NCBI GenBank assembly: GCA_965153355.1
Contig: OZ231126.1
Span: forward strand, 112,220,001 to 112,284,000
Length of the DNA: 64,000 nucleotides
From: Flaccisagitta enflata
Taxonomy: Eukaryota; Chaetognatha; Sagittoidea; Aphragmophora
Reading direction: 5' to 3'
Every line of letters starts with the position of its first letter. The stretch's first letter is position 1. The notes below the pieces were generated by a model. The model ran no database searches. It was given only the letters and a program-made list of their open reading frames with translations, and was not told the origin of the DNA. This document shows positions 1 through 13,276 of the stretch, piece by piece. The position numbers were made by a program, and so were the translations under genes.

Positions 1-1010
1 CAGTTGCATAGCTTCATAGTTTCATAGGGTCATGGTTTTTATGGATTTATTTTTTTTCATAGTACAACAGGATCCAACTTTTTAAAAAATTCCCAAAATT
101 TCTTCAGATCTTCAAAAAAATTCCATAATTTCATAATTTCAAAATTTCATAATTTCATGATTTCATGATTTCATTATTTCATAATTTCATAATTTCATGA
201 TTTCATAACTTCATAATTTCATAATTTCATAATTTCATAATTTCATAATATCATAATTTCGTAATTTCATGATTTCATAATTTTATTATCTCTAAGTTTC
301 ATGATTTTATAATTTCATAATCTCATAATTTCATGATTTCATAATTTCAAAATTTCCAAGTTTCATAATTTCATAATCTTATAATTTCATAATTAATAAT
401 GTCATAGTTTCAATAATCCGTAATTTCATTATTTCATTATTTATTCTTATTATATATGTATGTTGTGTAAACATCATAAACATATTTCATTATAGTATAA
501 TAGTATATAATATAGTATATAATATAGTATATAGTATAGTATTTAATAGTATATAGTATAATAGTTTGATAATTTTTAAAACTTCCTGTCTCATGGTCCA
601 TAGTTGATATTTTCATATTTTCATAGTCTCATAATTTTATGATTAGTATTTTCGTAGATTCTTAGCTAGTTTTTTCATAAATTCATAGTTTCAAATTTTC
701 AGAACTCTATAATTTCAAAATTTCAAAATTTCATGATTTCATAATTCTATCATTTTCTAATTTTCTTATTTTGTAAACTATAATCTCATAATTTCAAAAT
801 TTTATAGTTTCATAGTTTCATAGCTTCAAAATTCTAAAATATAATTTCAAAAAAATCATTAATTGTAATTTTGTAATTTCATTTTCTCATCATTTCTTAA
901 TTTCGTAACTTCACGATGTCATAATTCAACAATTTAAAAATTTCTTAGTTTCATGTATTCATTTTCTTATTCCTAGTTTCGTAGTCACCTGATTTCAAAA
1001 TTTCTTTCCT
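1..1010. repeat. degenerate AT-rich minisatellite (ATAATTTC)n
   Basis: About 1 kb made of diverged 8-10 bp units of the type TTTCATAA, clearest at 120-420 and fading toward 1,000. A TATAGTA-rich patch interrupts it at about 490-560. There is no coding potential. It probably extends left of the window. Confidence 0.85.
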
Positions 1011-2150
1011 CTGTATGTTTGTTTAAGTCAAGGTGCAAACAAAGATCAAATTTGATGAGTAAAACCAAAAAAAATTTTTTTCATATTCTAAATTTTACTA
1101 GTTTAAATTTTCGCTAAAAAGAATATATTTAATGTATTGCATCCATCAAAGTCCTGTAAAGAGTTTTAAGCAGGATGAAAGGGGAGAAAAGGAAGGAATT
1201 CTAAATAAAGTTTGATTGTTCCATGAAATCTTAGAATTTCCTCTAAAAGTTATTGAAATTATTATTATTATTTTTTTTGCTTTACTATTTTCGAGGAATC
1301 TACTACTTTCAGTGCTTTTTTTTCGGCTCTATCAAGGAAACAAAGCAATGCCCTAATTATACTAGGTTTTCCTTTACTTATACATATGATTATAATAACA
1401 TACAGAACTATGAATTTTACTAAAAGAAAGAGTTATAAGTAGTTATGAAAGAACTTGAATAGAGAGACTGAACACGAAACGTTTCCTTTGTTTAGTTTCT
1501 AAGATTTCATAGTTAAAAGGTTTCATTGTTCAAATTCCTTAAACTAGTTTACAAAAGGCAACCTGAGTATGAGAGGGGACGCTTTTGAAATAAATAAAAA
1601 AATTGACGGTAAATATATTTTTTTTTATGAGAGTTAAAGAAGAAGTTGTTTTTATTTTTTTTTTATTTATCTATTTTTTAATGGTAATGGTAATGGTATA
1701 AGAAAGGGTGAAAACATTTCTAGCCCCCGATAGGTAGCGGTTTGGCATTTTCCAATGATAGATACTCAGGACTTTTGATACAATTTTATCCCTTAAATAT
1801 GCAATAAACCAAAATTTATGCTTTACAATTGAAACCCTTTTGTCCCTTTTTTTTTTTTTTTTTTGAGATTGCTTTAATTTTCTGATAATTTTTTTCTTAA
1901 ATTTTGATATCAGCTAGGTCTCAAATATCAAGTATAATCGCAATTAGATACAAATTGGTGAAAAGGAGTAAAAAGGACCTTTTTAAGTATAGTATGCTGT
2001 AAAAAGTATCAAAATTTGGTAAAAAGGCTTAAGAAATGGTTTATCATAAAAAAAAAATTTTAAAAACGAGAATATCTTTGAAAAAAAGATAAAAGGCAGA
2101 TGAAATCTAGTTTATGTTGATGTTAATTGTGGCCCTGTTCGTTTATTTTT
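1011..2150. other. AT-rich sequence, no feature recognised
   Basis: AT-rich unique-looking sequence with homopolymer T runs (about 1,851-1,864) and a short GGTAAT repeat near 1,682-1,698. No ORF, RNA gene or known repeat was recognised. Confidence 0.6.
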
Positions 2151-2230
2151 TTATTAATTTATTTCTTTTTTCTTTTTTTTGAATATTTGGCCTGAAAACA
2201 CTTAAGTATGTATGTATATATTTTTTTTTC

Positions 2231-2391
2231 AATTGTTGTTGTTATTATTGTTATTGTTGTTGTTGTTATTGTTGTTATCGTTGTTATTGTTGCTATTGTT
2301 GTTGTTGTTGCCGCTGTTGCCGTTGTTGTCGTTGTTGCTGCTGTTGCCGCCATTGCCGCCGTTGTTGTTGTTGTTGTTGTTGTCGTTTTAG
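2231..2391. repeat. (GTT/GCC)n triplet repeat
   Basis: Imperfect GTT array with GCC, GCT and ATT variants. ORFs across it encode only poly-Val/Ala or poly-Gln/Thr and are artefacts of the triplet period. Confidence 0.9.
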
Positions 2392-2459
2392 AAAGAAGAC
2401 TGATTTCATTTCGTTGTCACCCGGCGTGTCGAGCGCGAAGAAAATGAAAACAAAGAAAA

Positions 2460-2758
2460 TTTGGCGATGATGAAGACGAAAATGACGATGCCGATGAAAA
2501 CGAGGAAAAACAATCAAAATGAAGAACGAAAGGAGACGAAGACGAACAAGAAGAAGAGGAAAATGATGATGATGAAGAAGAGAAAGAAGAGAAAGAAGAG
2601 AATGAAGAAGAAGAAGAAGAAGAAGAAGAAGAAGAAGAAGAAGAAGAAGAAGAAGACGAAGAAGAAGATGACGATGATAACGAAGTTGATGATGATGATG
2701 ATGATGGAGAAGAAAAAGAAGAGGCGATGACGAAAAATAGAAGATGATGAAAAAGAAG
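2460..2758. repeat. (GAA/GAT/GAC)n triplet repeat
   Basis: Purine-rich triplet array with a pure GAA core at about 2,604-2,654 and GAT-rich margins. Homopurine GAA tracts of this length can form triplex DNA (general knowledge). Lysine- and serine-rich ORFs over it are not genes. Confidence 0.9.
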
Positions 2759-2869
2759 AACAAGGCCAAGAAGGCCAATAAGGTGCGACGTGTGGATCGT
2801 CAAACGAATGCGTAACCAACCAACCAACGGACACAGCCAGTTATAGAGGTCCTTTGTTGCACCTAAAAA
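2759..2869 (-). mobile_element. family H element, third subfamily (copy H15)
   Basis: Starts AACAAGGCCAAGAAGGCC, a short hairpin (GGCC-AAGAA-GGCC), continues with a GTGCGAC body and a CCAA tetranucleotide tract, and ends ACACAGCCAGTTATAGAG...TTTGTTGCACCTAAAAA. Copies at 20,957 and 30,750 share the same order. The layout matches the main family H: GGCC end, tetranucleotide tract, then ACA.AGC..GTTATAGAG. No coding capacity. Confidence 0.6.
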
Positions 2870-2880
2870 GGAAGAAGAAG

Positions 2881-2958
<78 letters not shown>
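2870..2958. repeat. (GAAA)n then (GA)n microsatellite
   Basis: Short GAA/GAAA run followed by about 26 GA units, directly abutting the A-rich end of the family H copy. This fits microsatellite growth from an element tail. Confidence 0.95.
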
Positions 2959-5002
<2,044 letters not shown>

Positions 5003-5182
5003 GTACAGTTCAACCCCGCTATAACGGATCCAAGAATAATGGAAATCCGCCCACAATGGATGCAGAAACTTGGTCCCCCCATGTCAATTTCGTTTTTTTT
5101 CTATGCTGACAAAAACAAAAATCCGCCTATAGTGGATGAATTCTTTTAGTACCTTGACATGCGTTATTGCGGGGTTTAAGGA
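5003..5182. mobile_element. short pogo/Tigger-like MITE remnant
   Basis: Left end TACAGTTCAACCCCGCTATA and right end CGTTATTGCGGGGTTTAAGG are imperfect inverted repeats, about 175 bp apart. CAGT...AACCCCG.TATAACG ends resemble pogo/Tigger TIRs (family knowledge). The right TA duplication is not clear. A comparable ACAGTGGACTACCGCC sequence lies at 60,602. Confidence 0.5.
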
Positions 5183-6005
5183 TCTGGTTTTTTTTCTCGG
5201 AAAGCCAATTTGAGAGGAAGAGAAAGAGGCTCTCAGAGACAGAGGGGGGTGAAGGGATGACCCGAACTTGTGCTCTGGTTTACACAACTCGTGCTTAGTT
5301 TTGACTGAGTTGTGATGAGTGATGACATTTGTAACTTGGTCAAGCAAATTGGAAGTTAGGCTTTCAAAAATCACAAGGGGTAGTACTGTGGGTAGGGGAT
5401 AATTCTGTCACTTCGACTATTTTGACATTTCACTTCGAAAAACCGGGGCAAAATCAATATCGTAATCAATATCAATATGAAGAGTTTATCTTTGATCATT
5501 ATTATTATCAGTCAGGTATATCGTCGTTTCCTCTAATTCCGTCATCTTTTACCGTTCGTTTTCATCTTTATTTTCACTTATTGCAATAATCATGGTCCCC
5601 GATATTGTGTTGCTTTTCTTTAAATTGCCGCTGCTCTTTTTCGCTCCCAATTTCGTTGCCTCTCGTTGCCTTTCGTTGCTCCCAATTTTGTTGCCTATAA
5701 GCCCATAAGCCTATGCAGATTGCAGATTGCCTATAAGCATATTCAGATTCCAGAAAACGCTGATCAGATGTGAAAAATCTTCAAATTTAAGCAAAAATAA
5801 TGTTATCATAGTTCCGAAATCTACCACACTCTATATATCATCATTATTTTTCTATTGCATTGCCAAGACTTTCCTTTCATGATTACAACAATATTACAAA
5901 ACATTGAAGATTAATCAGATATGTGTCTTCTTGATATAGTAAGAATGAAAAACATGCTATGGAAATATGTACATTTTAGGTCAAAACATTTTGCATGACC
6001 ACCAT
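5183..6005. other. intergenic, nothing recognised
   Basis: Moderately AT-rich sequence with a short imperfect duplication at about 5,700-5,750 (CAGATT...CCTATAAGC). No RNA gene or convincing exon is visible. Confidence 0.5.
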
Positions 6006-6404
6006 TTAGGGCCATGATTCCAAAATGTGTAGAGCATTATCTGGGTTGTCGTCATCCCAGATATCGTGCTTGGGACATCTCTGGTTCATGTTTCGATTCT
6101 TAGGTTTCTTCCAAACATGTCTCATCCACCAATAGGCCTTTCCTTTTGGCCCCGCGGCATTCTTTTCGGCATACCGTCGCTTTAGCAAAGGTCTTCTAGG
6201 ATTAAAAACATTCTTTACTGTATCCAAAATCTTGCTTTGAAAGCCATTCACATCGCTGCCTTGCCTCATTCCAGTCATATCAACTGACACTCCATGCCTT
6301 CTACCTGACATTTTGCCTGCCAGTTCATCTGGCATTCCAACTGGCGTTTTATCGGTCATTTCCATCACGCTGCTTTGGGGACCCAGAGTATAACTCTGTA
6401 TCAT
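6006..6404 (-). CDS. hypothetical 132-codon ORF, possible terminal exon
   Basis: Uninterrupted minus-strand ORF ending at a stop at 6,006. Unlike most ORFs here it has a mixed, protein-like composition: the C-terminal half is rich in Trp, Arg, Lys and Pro (KRRYAEKN, then YWWMRHVWKKP) and ends DNPDNALHILESWP. I do not recognise a family. The first dozen codons lie inside a duplicated block (6,366-6,440 and 6,487-6,560), so the true start or splice acceptor is probably internal, near the MEMTDK segment. It could be a host 3' exon, a degenerate mobile-element ORF, or chance. Confidence 0.3.
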   Translation of the reverse strand: MIQSYTLGPQSSVMEMTDKTPVGMPDELAGKMSGRRHGVSVDMTGMRQGSDVNGFQSKILDTVKNVFNPRRPLLKRRYAEKNAAGPKGKAYWWMRHVWKKPKNRNMNQRCPKHDIWDDDNPDNALHILESWP

Positions 6405-6560
6405 GTCCCCAGAATGGCCCTGTTGGGGCTATTCTGTTGCGTAGTTAATGGATTTTTCGTGTATTCTTTTAGGGTGCCGGAAATGAGCTGCTTTAAGGAC
6501 CCAGAGTATAGCTCTGTATCATGTCCTGAGAACAGCCTGGTCGGGGCTATTCTGCGGCGG
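6366..6560. repeat. two-copy direct repeat of about 75 bp
   Basis: The block GGACCCAGAGTAT.GCTCTGTATCATGTCC...GGGGCTATTCTG occurs at about 6,366-6,440 and again at about 6,487-6,560, separated by roughly 45 bp. Identity is high, so this is a recent local duplication. Confidence 0.8.
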
Positions 6561-6579
6561 TGAAGAAGTAGAAGATGAA

Positions 6580-7190
6580 CTAGAGGAAGTAGATGAAGTA
6601 GAGGAAGAAGAAGAGGAAGAGGAAGAAGAAGAAGAAGAAGAAGAAGAAGAAGAAGAAGAAGAAGAAGAAGAAGAAGAAGAAGAAGGCGAGTGGCGTGTCA
6701 GCGTCTGACCAGTCTCGGGTCGGGAGACTTGAAGAAGAAGAGAAAAATGAAGAAAAGGAAAAGAAATAGAAGAAGAAAAAAAGAAAAAGGCGAAGGGCGT
6801 GTCAGCCTGAAGAAGAAGAAGAAGAGGAAATAAAGAAGATGAATAATAAGGAGGCTATGGGCGTATCAGCCTACCAGTCTCAGGTCGGGAGACTGAGGAA
6901 GAAGAAGAAAAAAAGAAGAAGGAGAAGAAGCAGAAAGAGAAAAAGAAGAAGAGGAAGAAGGAGGTTATGGGCGTGTCAGCCTCTATGACTAGTCTCGGTT
7001 CGTGAGACTAGAAGAAGAAGAAAAAGAAAAAGGGAAAGAAGAAGAAGAAGAAGAAGAAGAAGAAGAAGAAGAAGAAGAAGAAGAAGAAGAAGAAGGCTAC
7101 GGGCGTGTCAGCCTCTATGACTAGTCTCGGGTCGTGAGACTAGAAGAAGAAGAATAAAAAGAAAAGGAAAAGAAGTAGAAGAAGAAGAAA
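6580..7190. repeat. GAA arrays alternating with a GC hairpin module (5 copies)
   Basis: Homopurine GAA tracts are interrupted by five copies of a module around GGGCGTGTCAGCCTCTATGA followed by the hairpin AGTCTCGGGTCGTGAGACT. Modules lie at about 6,684-6,728, 6,790-6,809 (short), 6,851-6,895, 6,963-7,012 and 7,095-7,142. The last two are almost identical. Module plus GAA tract behaves as a higher-order tandem unit. Confidence 0.8.
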
Positions 7191-7455
7191 TTAGTATTTA
7201 GATTTTTGCAGTCGCGGGGAGTCTGCCTCCTTTGTCGGGGGAGACATAACTCCGAGCCCCGGGCAGGGGCTTTTCTGGACTGCCGTTTTAAATCTTTTTT
7301 TCACAAATTGAAATTTTACAATTTTTTTTTTTAAAATTAGCATTTAAACTTTTGCAGTCACGGGTAATCTGCCTCCCTTGTCGGGGGAGACATGACTCCG
7401 GGCCCCGGGCAGGGGCTTTTCTGGACTGCCGCTTTAAATCTTTTTTACAAATTGA
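7188..7455. repeat. tandem duplication of a GC-containing block of about 145 bp
   Basis: Two copies (about 7,188-7,311 and 7,333-7,455) of a block containing TTTTGCAGTC.CGGG, TGTCGGGGGAGACAT, CCCCGGGCAGGGGCTTTTC and TGGACTGCCG. The GTCTGCCTCC...GGGGGAGAC part can fold on itself. It has no protein signal and its origin is unknown. Confidence 0.8.
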
Positions 7456-7467
7456 GAAGGAAAATAA

Positions 7468-7656
7468 GAAGACGAAGAAGAAGAAGAAGAAGAAGAAGAA
7501 GAAGAAGAAGAAGAAGAAGAAGAAGAAGAAGAAGAAGGAGGAGAAGAAGAAGAAGAAGAAGGAGGAGAAGAAGAAGAAGAAGAAGGAGGAGAAAAAGGAG
7601 AAAAAGAAGAAGGAGAAAAAGGAGAAAAAGAAGAAGAGTGAAAGAAGAAGAAAAGT
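7468..7656. repeat. (GAA/GGA)n microsatellite
   Basis: Pure GAA core at about 7,474-7,536 followed by GGA-interrupted GAA. It directly follows the tandem duplication. Lys- or Arg-rich ORFs over it are artefacts. Confidence 0.9.
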
Positions 7657-8163
7657 AATGGCTTATCAAAGCCTGTTTCTATCTTTCAATTCTCCTGGTT
7701 GTGGAGAAAAAAGGCTTCTTAAAATTTCGATCGGATTCTCTGGGGATTTTCTTCTCCCGCGATTTGGGTCCTCTCTCGTCCACGTCCTGCGATCGCAAAA
7801 CCTGGGGAAAAAAACTGGGAAAAAAGAAGAGCCACAAATTGGGCGCCATGGGGTTATCTAGAGAGATGGAGAAGTCCAGTCTGAACTAAACTATCTCAAC
7901 AGACAGAATCTTATCGCAAGTGAATGAAAGTAACCTAGAAACTAAGGTACTCAAGCTTTATTCACTGATAAAAGAGCAGGAAATCTGGTATGGCAGCCAG
8001 AAATGCCCGGGGGCGTACTGCTACAGAGAAACAAAGTACGCTGCTTTTATAGGCTCAGAGAGAGAGAGAATCGGGAGGAAGAGGATAAATGAGGGGGAGC
8101 TCGATCCTAAATGGGGGGATGGGTAGCTGCCGCGCCGGGTTCAGCCGAGCCTAGGGCAAGACA
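7657..8163. other. intergenic, nothing recognised
   Basis: Mixed-composition sequence with a 68-codon ORF at 7,920-8,126 that shows no domain. No repeat family was recognised. It ends at the outer edge of the large inverted repeat. Confidence 0.4.
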
Positions 8164-8879
8164 AAACGTCATAACGGGTAAACCTTTCAGGTTGGCTCAA
8201 CAAAATTTTACATGGTAAAATATGTAATATTTCTTTAGTTACATACCAAATTTCAGCTTAATCGGTTGAGTAGAAGCGGCGTTATTGAATTTTAAAGTCT
8301 AGGTACCTTTTTTCAAAAAAATGCCAAAATTTTGAAAAGGGCTTTCCCTAGGCTAAATGGTTCAACTTTATGCCACAAGAATTTGCATGGTTAAATGTAT
8401 GATAAAAACCAACTTGCATGTCAAATCTTAACCTCTCAGCCCATATAGAAGCGGAGATATGAATGTTCAAAGTTAAGCATATTTTTTTGAGAAAAAATCA
8501 AAAACTACAAAAAATGATTTTTTTCTCCTCAACAACAAATGCTACCAACCTGAAATTTTACATGAAGAATAATATGATATTTTTTGAGTTGCCCACAAAA
8601 TTTGAGTCTAAAATTCAAATAGAAGCGGAGATATTGTCATTTAAAGTCTAGGTACCCACTGTTCAAAAAAATGCCAAATTTTGAAAAGGGCTATGCCTAG
8701 GCCAAACAATTTGGCCGATTGCCACAAAATTTGACATGGTGATAAGCATTATTTATACCTAATTCCATGTCAAATCTGAGCTATTAAACCCCTATTAAAA
8801 CAGAGTTATGAATTTTCAAAGATTTACCATTACTTTTGGAAAAAAAACAATAAAAATAGAAAAAGTACCATTACTTCTG

Positions 8880-9495
8880 CACTGTGCTTTCAAAAAAAAT
8901 CTCAGTGAAAAATCACATAACTGTGGGTTTCTCTGCATTTTTGTTTAGTGTTTGGGTGTGATAGGATATAACTAGACAAAATAAAATCATTCACTGAGCG
9001 TTTTTTGAGTAATCTTCATTTTGGAAAAAAATCAGACCAATTTTCAATGAATATTTTAGTAAGTTGTACTGGCCTATTTTCTGACTCCATATTATTAATC
9101 TATGCAAAATTCCCTTTCATTTGATAGGTCGCACCATATACTTTTAAAAAGAATTACAATTTTCATTTTTTGACTTACCGTTACAAAAAAGTAACGGTGG
9201 CTCAAAAAATGACAACTTTATTTTAAAATCAAACCATATAGTGTGACCTATCAAATGAAAGGGAATTTTGCATAAATAAACAATATGGAATAAGAAAATA
9301 AGTTAGTACCAATCCGAAGAATATTCGTTGAAAATAGGTCTGATTTTTTTCTTTTTAGAAGGTTACTCAAAAAGCGCTCAGTGAATGATTTTATTTTGTT
9401 CAATTATATGTTATCACACCCCAACACTACACAAAAATGCAGAGAAACCCTCAGTTATGTGATTTTTCACTCAGATCTTTTTTAAAAGCACAGTG
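8880..9495. mobile_element. CACT-ended foldback element, 616 bp, 4-bp TSD
   Basis: A long palindrome with ends CACTGTGCTTT and AAAGCACAGTG, the arms matching over most of the length (for example TCAAATGAAAGGGAATTTTG on one side against its complement on the other). It is flanked by TCTG at 8,876-8,879 and 9,496-9,499. The right arm of the large inverted repeat lacks the element and reads ACTTCTGAAC, so it is a true empty site. A second member, 618 bp, lies at 59,535-60,152. No ORF, so it is non-autonomous. Confidence 0.9.
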
Positions 9496-9883
9496 TCTGA
9501 ACCATAGTAGCCATGAAGATGAAATTTAACATGATGAATTGTGTGATATTTACGACTCTACATGCCAATTTTTAGCTACCTAGCTCACACTGAGGCCGAT
9601 ATAGAGTCTAAAACCCTCCGGAAAAATGGCTTAAAATGACTATTTTTTCAACTTTTTGGCCTAAGAACCCACTTTTAGTTCATCCAATGGTCCTTAATTG
9701 GGGATTTTCCTCTGACTGGTTCTAATCTATCGCTAACCAAAGAAAATTTGATGATTGGAAATCTAGAAAGGCTGATATGAAGTCTAACAGAGCAAAAATT
9801 TTGTCTGGAAGGCCTGATTTTGGACTGTGTAGACTGATTTAAGGTCCATGAAGGCTGTTTTGAGATCTAGTGAAGTTGCCCAA

Positions 9884-10013
9884 AAGCAGGACATGGGTCC
9901 TAAAGGCCTGATGTCCTGTAGGACACAGGAGTGAATTTCCTTATATCCTTCTGTTTGTCTCCATGTCCATCCATCTGTACATCTGTCTGTACGTCCTCAC
10001 GGGGCTTCTCAGA
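9884..10013 (+). repeat. family M-type terminal sequence within the left arm (M14)
   Basis: Contains GATGTCCTGTAGGACACAGG followed by AGTGAATTTCC and a TCTGT/CCATC tetranucleotide tract. This is the same terminal module as in the element at 18,183. It is present in both inverted-repeat arms, so it was part of the parent repeat before duplication. Confidence 0.6.
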
Positions 10014-10496
10014 CCCTAATTCATTGTTTTTAGTTGAATGAACGCAAATCTTGGACTTGCTGTGTCAGTCTGTCAGTCTATTGGTCAGTTGGTTGGTAAC
10101 CAAATCAAAATACAGGTTCTTTAGTCATTTTTAGGCATTAAAAGGGGATTTTAGGTATTCAAAAGGGGATTGGGTAATTTTTTGAAGTTCTAGGTCATTA
10201 TAGATAATCAAGTAATCATAGGTTATTATAGGTAATCATAAGTATGTAGAGGTACTCATAGGTAATTTCAAGTCTGGTAATTATATGTATTCATGGGTAT
10301 TGAACAGGTAGATGCAGGTAATAGGTAATTGTAGTTAGATATAGCCACTTTTTATAACCTTTATTATCTTTATTACCTTAATCATCTTGATTACCCTAGT
10401 TACCACACAACTAAGGTTTTTTGACCTTGTTAGGCCAGAAATCGGGTCAAAGAAGCCCAAATCATCCCTCTCAGACCCAAAATCACACCTCTTTGG

Positions 10497-11357
10497 CTTA
10501 AAATCAGCCCTCCTAGGCTTGTATTGAGCCATCTTTTGCCTGAAAAAAGCCCAGTTAAGCCTCAAATTTGCCCATTAGCCTAAAAACTGACCGGAGGGAA
10601 TATGATAAAAGGCAGGGGGGAGGGGAAATCAAAAGCAACTCCATTGTTTACACCCCTAAAAAAGAGACAAAATTTCTATGGCCTCAACTGTTGTTATTAA
10701 CTGTCATTGAACACTGGTTTGTACATTCTTCACATCTTGCTAACTTTGTTGTTGTTTAGGTTAGTTTTATTCTCACAGTAATTGCACATGACTATGGTGG
10801 ATTGCAGAGAAGTCACGATACTATCGACTGGAAGATTAATCGGGTCAATTTTCTATATATCTAAATAATCTCCCTGATTCACCAAAAGACAGATGTATCA
10901 GGTCGATTTTTTTTCTTTTTTTTTTGCGCAAAGGGAGCTATCAAAGTTTAAGAAATGAGATTGATCTCTGATTTAAAATAAGAAATATGCTTGCAAAACC
11001 GAATTCTGTAAATGTTGAATAAATGAAAATGGAAAAATGAATGAATGGAAAACAATTTAAAAAATCATTTGTTTAAAAATGTAAATGTGGAGAAAACTAT
11101 GGAATTGAGGCGAGAAAATTTGAGCTAGAGTTAAGCTTCACGGGGCTCGCTTACACCTTTCTCTGATTGTAATAAATAAAGAGCAACTTCCTAAATCGTA
11201 AATGCGCCTCTTTGCGTTTTTAACTCAAGCATGACGGCCTGACAGATGGACCAACGGATGGACGGACAAAGCCTCTGATACAGTTGATTGTCAGCAACTA
11301 AAAAAAAAAAAAAAAAAAAAAAAGCGCTCAATGTCACCTTGTTCAATTCAACAAAAA
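10497..11357. other. intergenic with short simple repeats
   Basis: AT-rich sequence holding a GATGGACCAACGGATGGACG tract at about 11,243-11,268 with ACAAAGCC after it (possible family H relic) and a poly-A run at 11,301-11,323. No gene was recognised. Confidence 0.5.
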
Positions 11358-12047
11358 ATAGTTGCAAAAGCGTTACATGGTCAGCGGTTCCCGATGCCCC
11401 TAAGTTAGTGTATGTGGGAATGAGATTATGAGAGGGGCAGCGGCCCCGGAGGGGCCAATGACCTATGATTCCACATAGGACAATTTTCTCCAGTTTGAAA
11501 AGCTAGGTTGGGGGGTTGAGAGGCCAAATTTCGGGTCTGAAAGGTCTGACTTAGGGTCTGAGAGGCGTGATTTGGGGTCTGAAAGGGACTGATTTGAGGG
11601 CTTAGGGGTCTGATTTGGGGTCTGAAAGGGCCTGATTTAGGGTCTGGAAGACCTCATATGGATCTGAGAGGCCTGATTTGGATCTGAGAGGCCTGATTTG
11701 GAGTCTCAGCGGTCTGATTTGGGGTCTGAAAGGGCCTGGTTCAGGGTCTGAGATGCTTGATTTGGGGTCTGAAATACTTAATTTGGGGTCTGAGAGGCCT
11801 GATTTGGGGTCTAAGAGGCCTGATTTGGGATCTGAGAGGCCTGATTTGGGGTCAGAAAGGTCTGTTTTGGGGTCTGAAAGGCCTGATTTGGTGTCTGAGA
11901 GGCCTGATTTGGGTTCAAAAGGGCTTCATTTTCAGTCTGGGAGGCTTGTTTTGAGGCTCGGGGGGGGGGGGGTACGGACGTACGGAAACCGGAGAAAATT
12001 GCCCTATATGGAATCATAGGTCATCGGCCCCTCCGGGGCCGCTGCCC
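11358..12047 (+). mobile_element. family M element, complete (M1)
   Basis: One-sided tail AATAGTTGCAAAAGCGTTAC..GGTCAGCGGT..CC at 11,358-11,433; left TIR from GGGCAGCGGCCCCGGAGGGG at 11,434; right TIR ending CCGGGGCCGCTGCCC at 12,047. The TIRs are about 60 bp and nearly perfect (both include ATGACCTATGATTCCA or its complement, then GGAGAAAATT). The interior is a minisatellite of about 21 bp with core GGCCTGATTTGGGGTCTGAG, roughly 20 copies. ORFs inside simply follow the repeat. Confidence 0.8.
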
Positions 12048-12796
12048 AAAAAGTAAGATAAAGTAACATATATCTAGATTATCTTTGGATAGCTACATAA
12101 TAATTTGGTAATTTTTTTACTATTAATATTAAGGATACGCCAACTACTTCAGATCTTTCATGTTTTGGGTTGACATGGAATGTTTGAGGAAATGGTCTCA
12201 ATCAGTGGAAAGGATTTTGATTTTTGGCTGTGAGTTACATGAGCGTTTTACAATGGGAAAATCAGATGGATATGAGGGATATTTGGATTAGGCCCCGCCA
12301 TTCAGCACACTCATCTGGTGCTCATTCTTGTCCCTGGCACATGTAGCAAACAGGTGAAAATTATTGATTTTTTTTTCCATTGACGGGATTGTTTTTTTGG
12401 ATAATTTCATGACAATGCTGGGATGGTCTTAGTTGTTTTTTACTATTAAGGATAGTTGTGATGGGTCCGGATTGAACACCATCGAGAACTCCAAAGGCTC
12501 TCATCCCTAAGTACGGTAAATGTTTAGACTAAACTTTAGTAGTAATGTTGTCCAACTTTCATATGACAGCGTGCCCACGAAGCCAACATTTAGGGTATCA
12601 AAATTGTTAAAAAAAGAAAAAATACACAAGTGAAAGTAGAAAAACAAGTGAATAAAAGTGATTGAGATATGACATGCATGATATCTGAAGGCAAAATTTG
12701 CATCCATTTAGCAAGAGACTCAGATTTAGCTTATACTACTGAAGAAGATTTACTGAAATTTTTTACAAATTTCTTTTTTGTCACTGACAAGGGGTT
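12048..12796. other. intergenic, nothing recognised
   Basis: AT-rich unique-looking sequence. No exon, RNA gene or repeat family was recognised until the homologous palindromic segment that starts about 12,725. Confidence 0.4.
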
Positions 12797-12937
12797 GGTC
12801 GAAATTATAAGTTTGCATAGAAAATGAAAAAATAAAAAAACAAAGAACATAGTTCTCTTCCTAAATTGTTTCTAGAGAGAACTATGTTTTTGAAAATGCA
12901 AAATTCTTCTAGGTGTGGCTTTCTTATAATTTCGACC
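12797..12937. repeat. short dispersed palindrome with core ACATAGTTCTC..GAGAACTATGT
   Basis: Arms GGTCGAAATTATAAG and CTTATAATTTCGACC enclose an inner palindrome AACATAGTTCTCT...AGAGAACTATGTTT. An inverted homologous copy is at about 31,335-31,478, and a related palindrome with a different core lies at 24,611-24,757. Similarity with the 31.3-kb copy continues outward (12,725-12,960), so this is the centre of a longer foldback. Confidence 0.7.
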
Positions 12938-13276
12938 TCAGAAAATAGAAAAAAATGTCAACAAGATTTCCCTTAAAATCTTCATTTTCTTGCTGTTTTC
13001 TGTGAGAATTGTTTTTCAAAAGGCGACTAGATGAGTAAAATATGAATCAGACATACATATCAAGTGTATCAAGTGACAACTTGAGCAAAGAAAACATTTG
13101 TGGATGGATAATTAATCCATTATTGATGCAAAAGTGGGGTGAAGCACCTCATTTTTTTCTGGCAGATTTGACGTCATATAGAATACCTTTGGCTTTCAGA
13201 AGAGTTTTCTTCCACTCCCATTGAGTGCCTATTTACTCTTTTTTAATTGAGAACACTCAATTATATAACAGGCTTT

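Larger units (their letters stand above)
8164..10496 (+). repeat. large inverted repeat, left arm
   Basis: Its reverse complement recurs at 26,246-27,946. Shared anchors in matching order are CGTCATAACGG, TTGGCTCAACAAAATTTTA, AAGTCTAGGTACC, GAAGCGGAGATAT, CCTATTAAAACAGAGTTATG, GGACACAGGAGTGAATTTCC and the GGTAATCATA-rich inner part. Removing the 616-bp foldback insertion leaves about 1.72 kb, matching the right arm (1.70 kb). Inside are diverged units of about 345 bp, visible as AAGTCTAGGTACC at about 8,298 and 8,645. No coding capacity remains. Confidence 0.85.
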
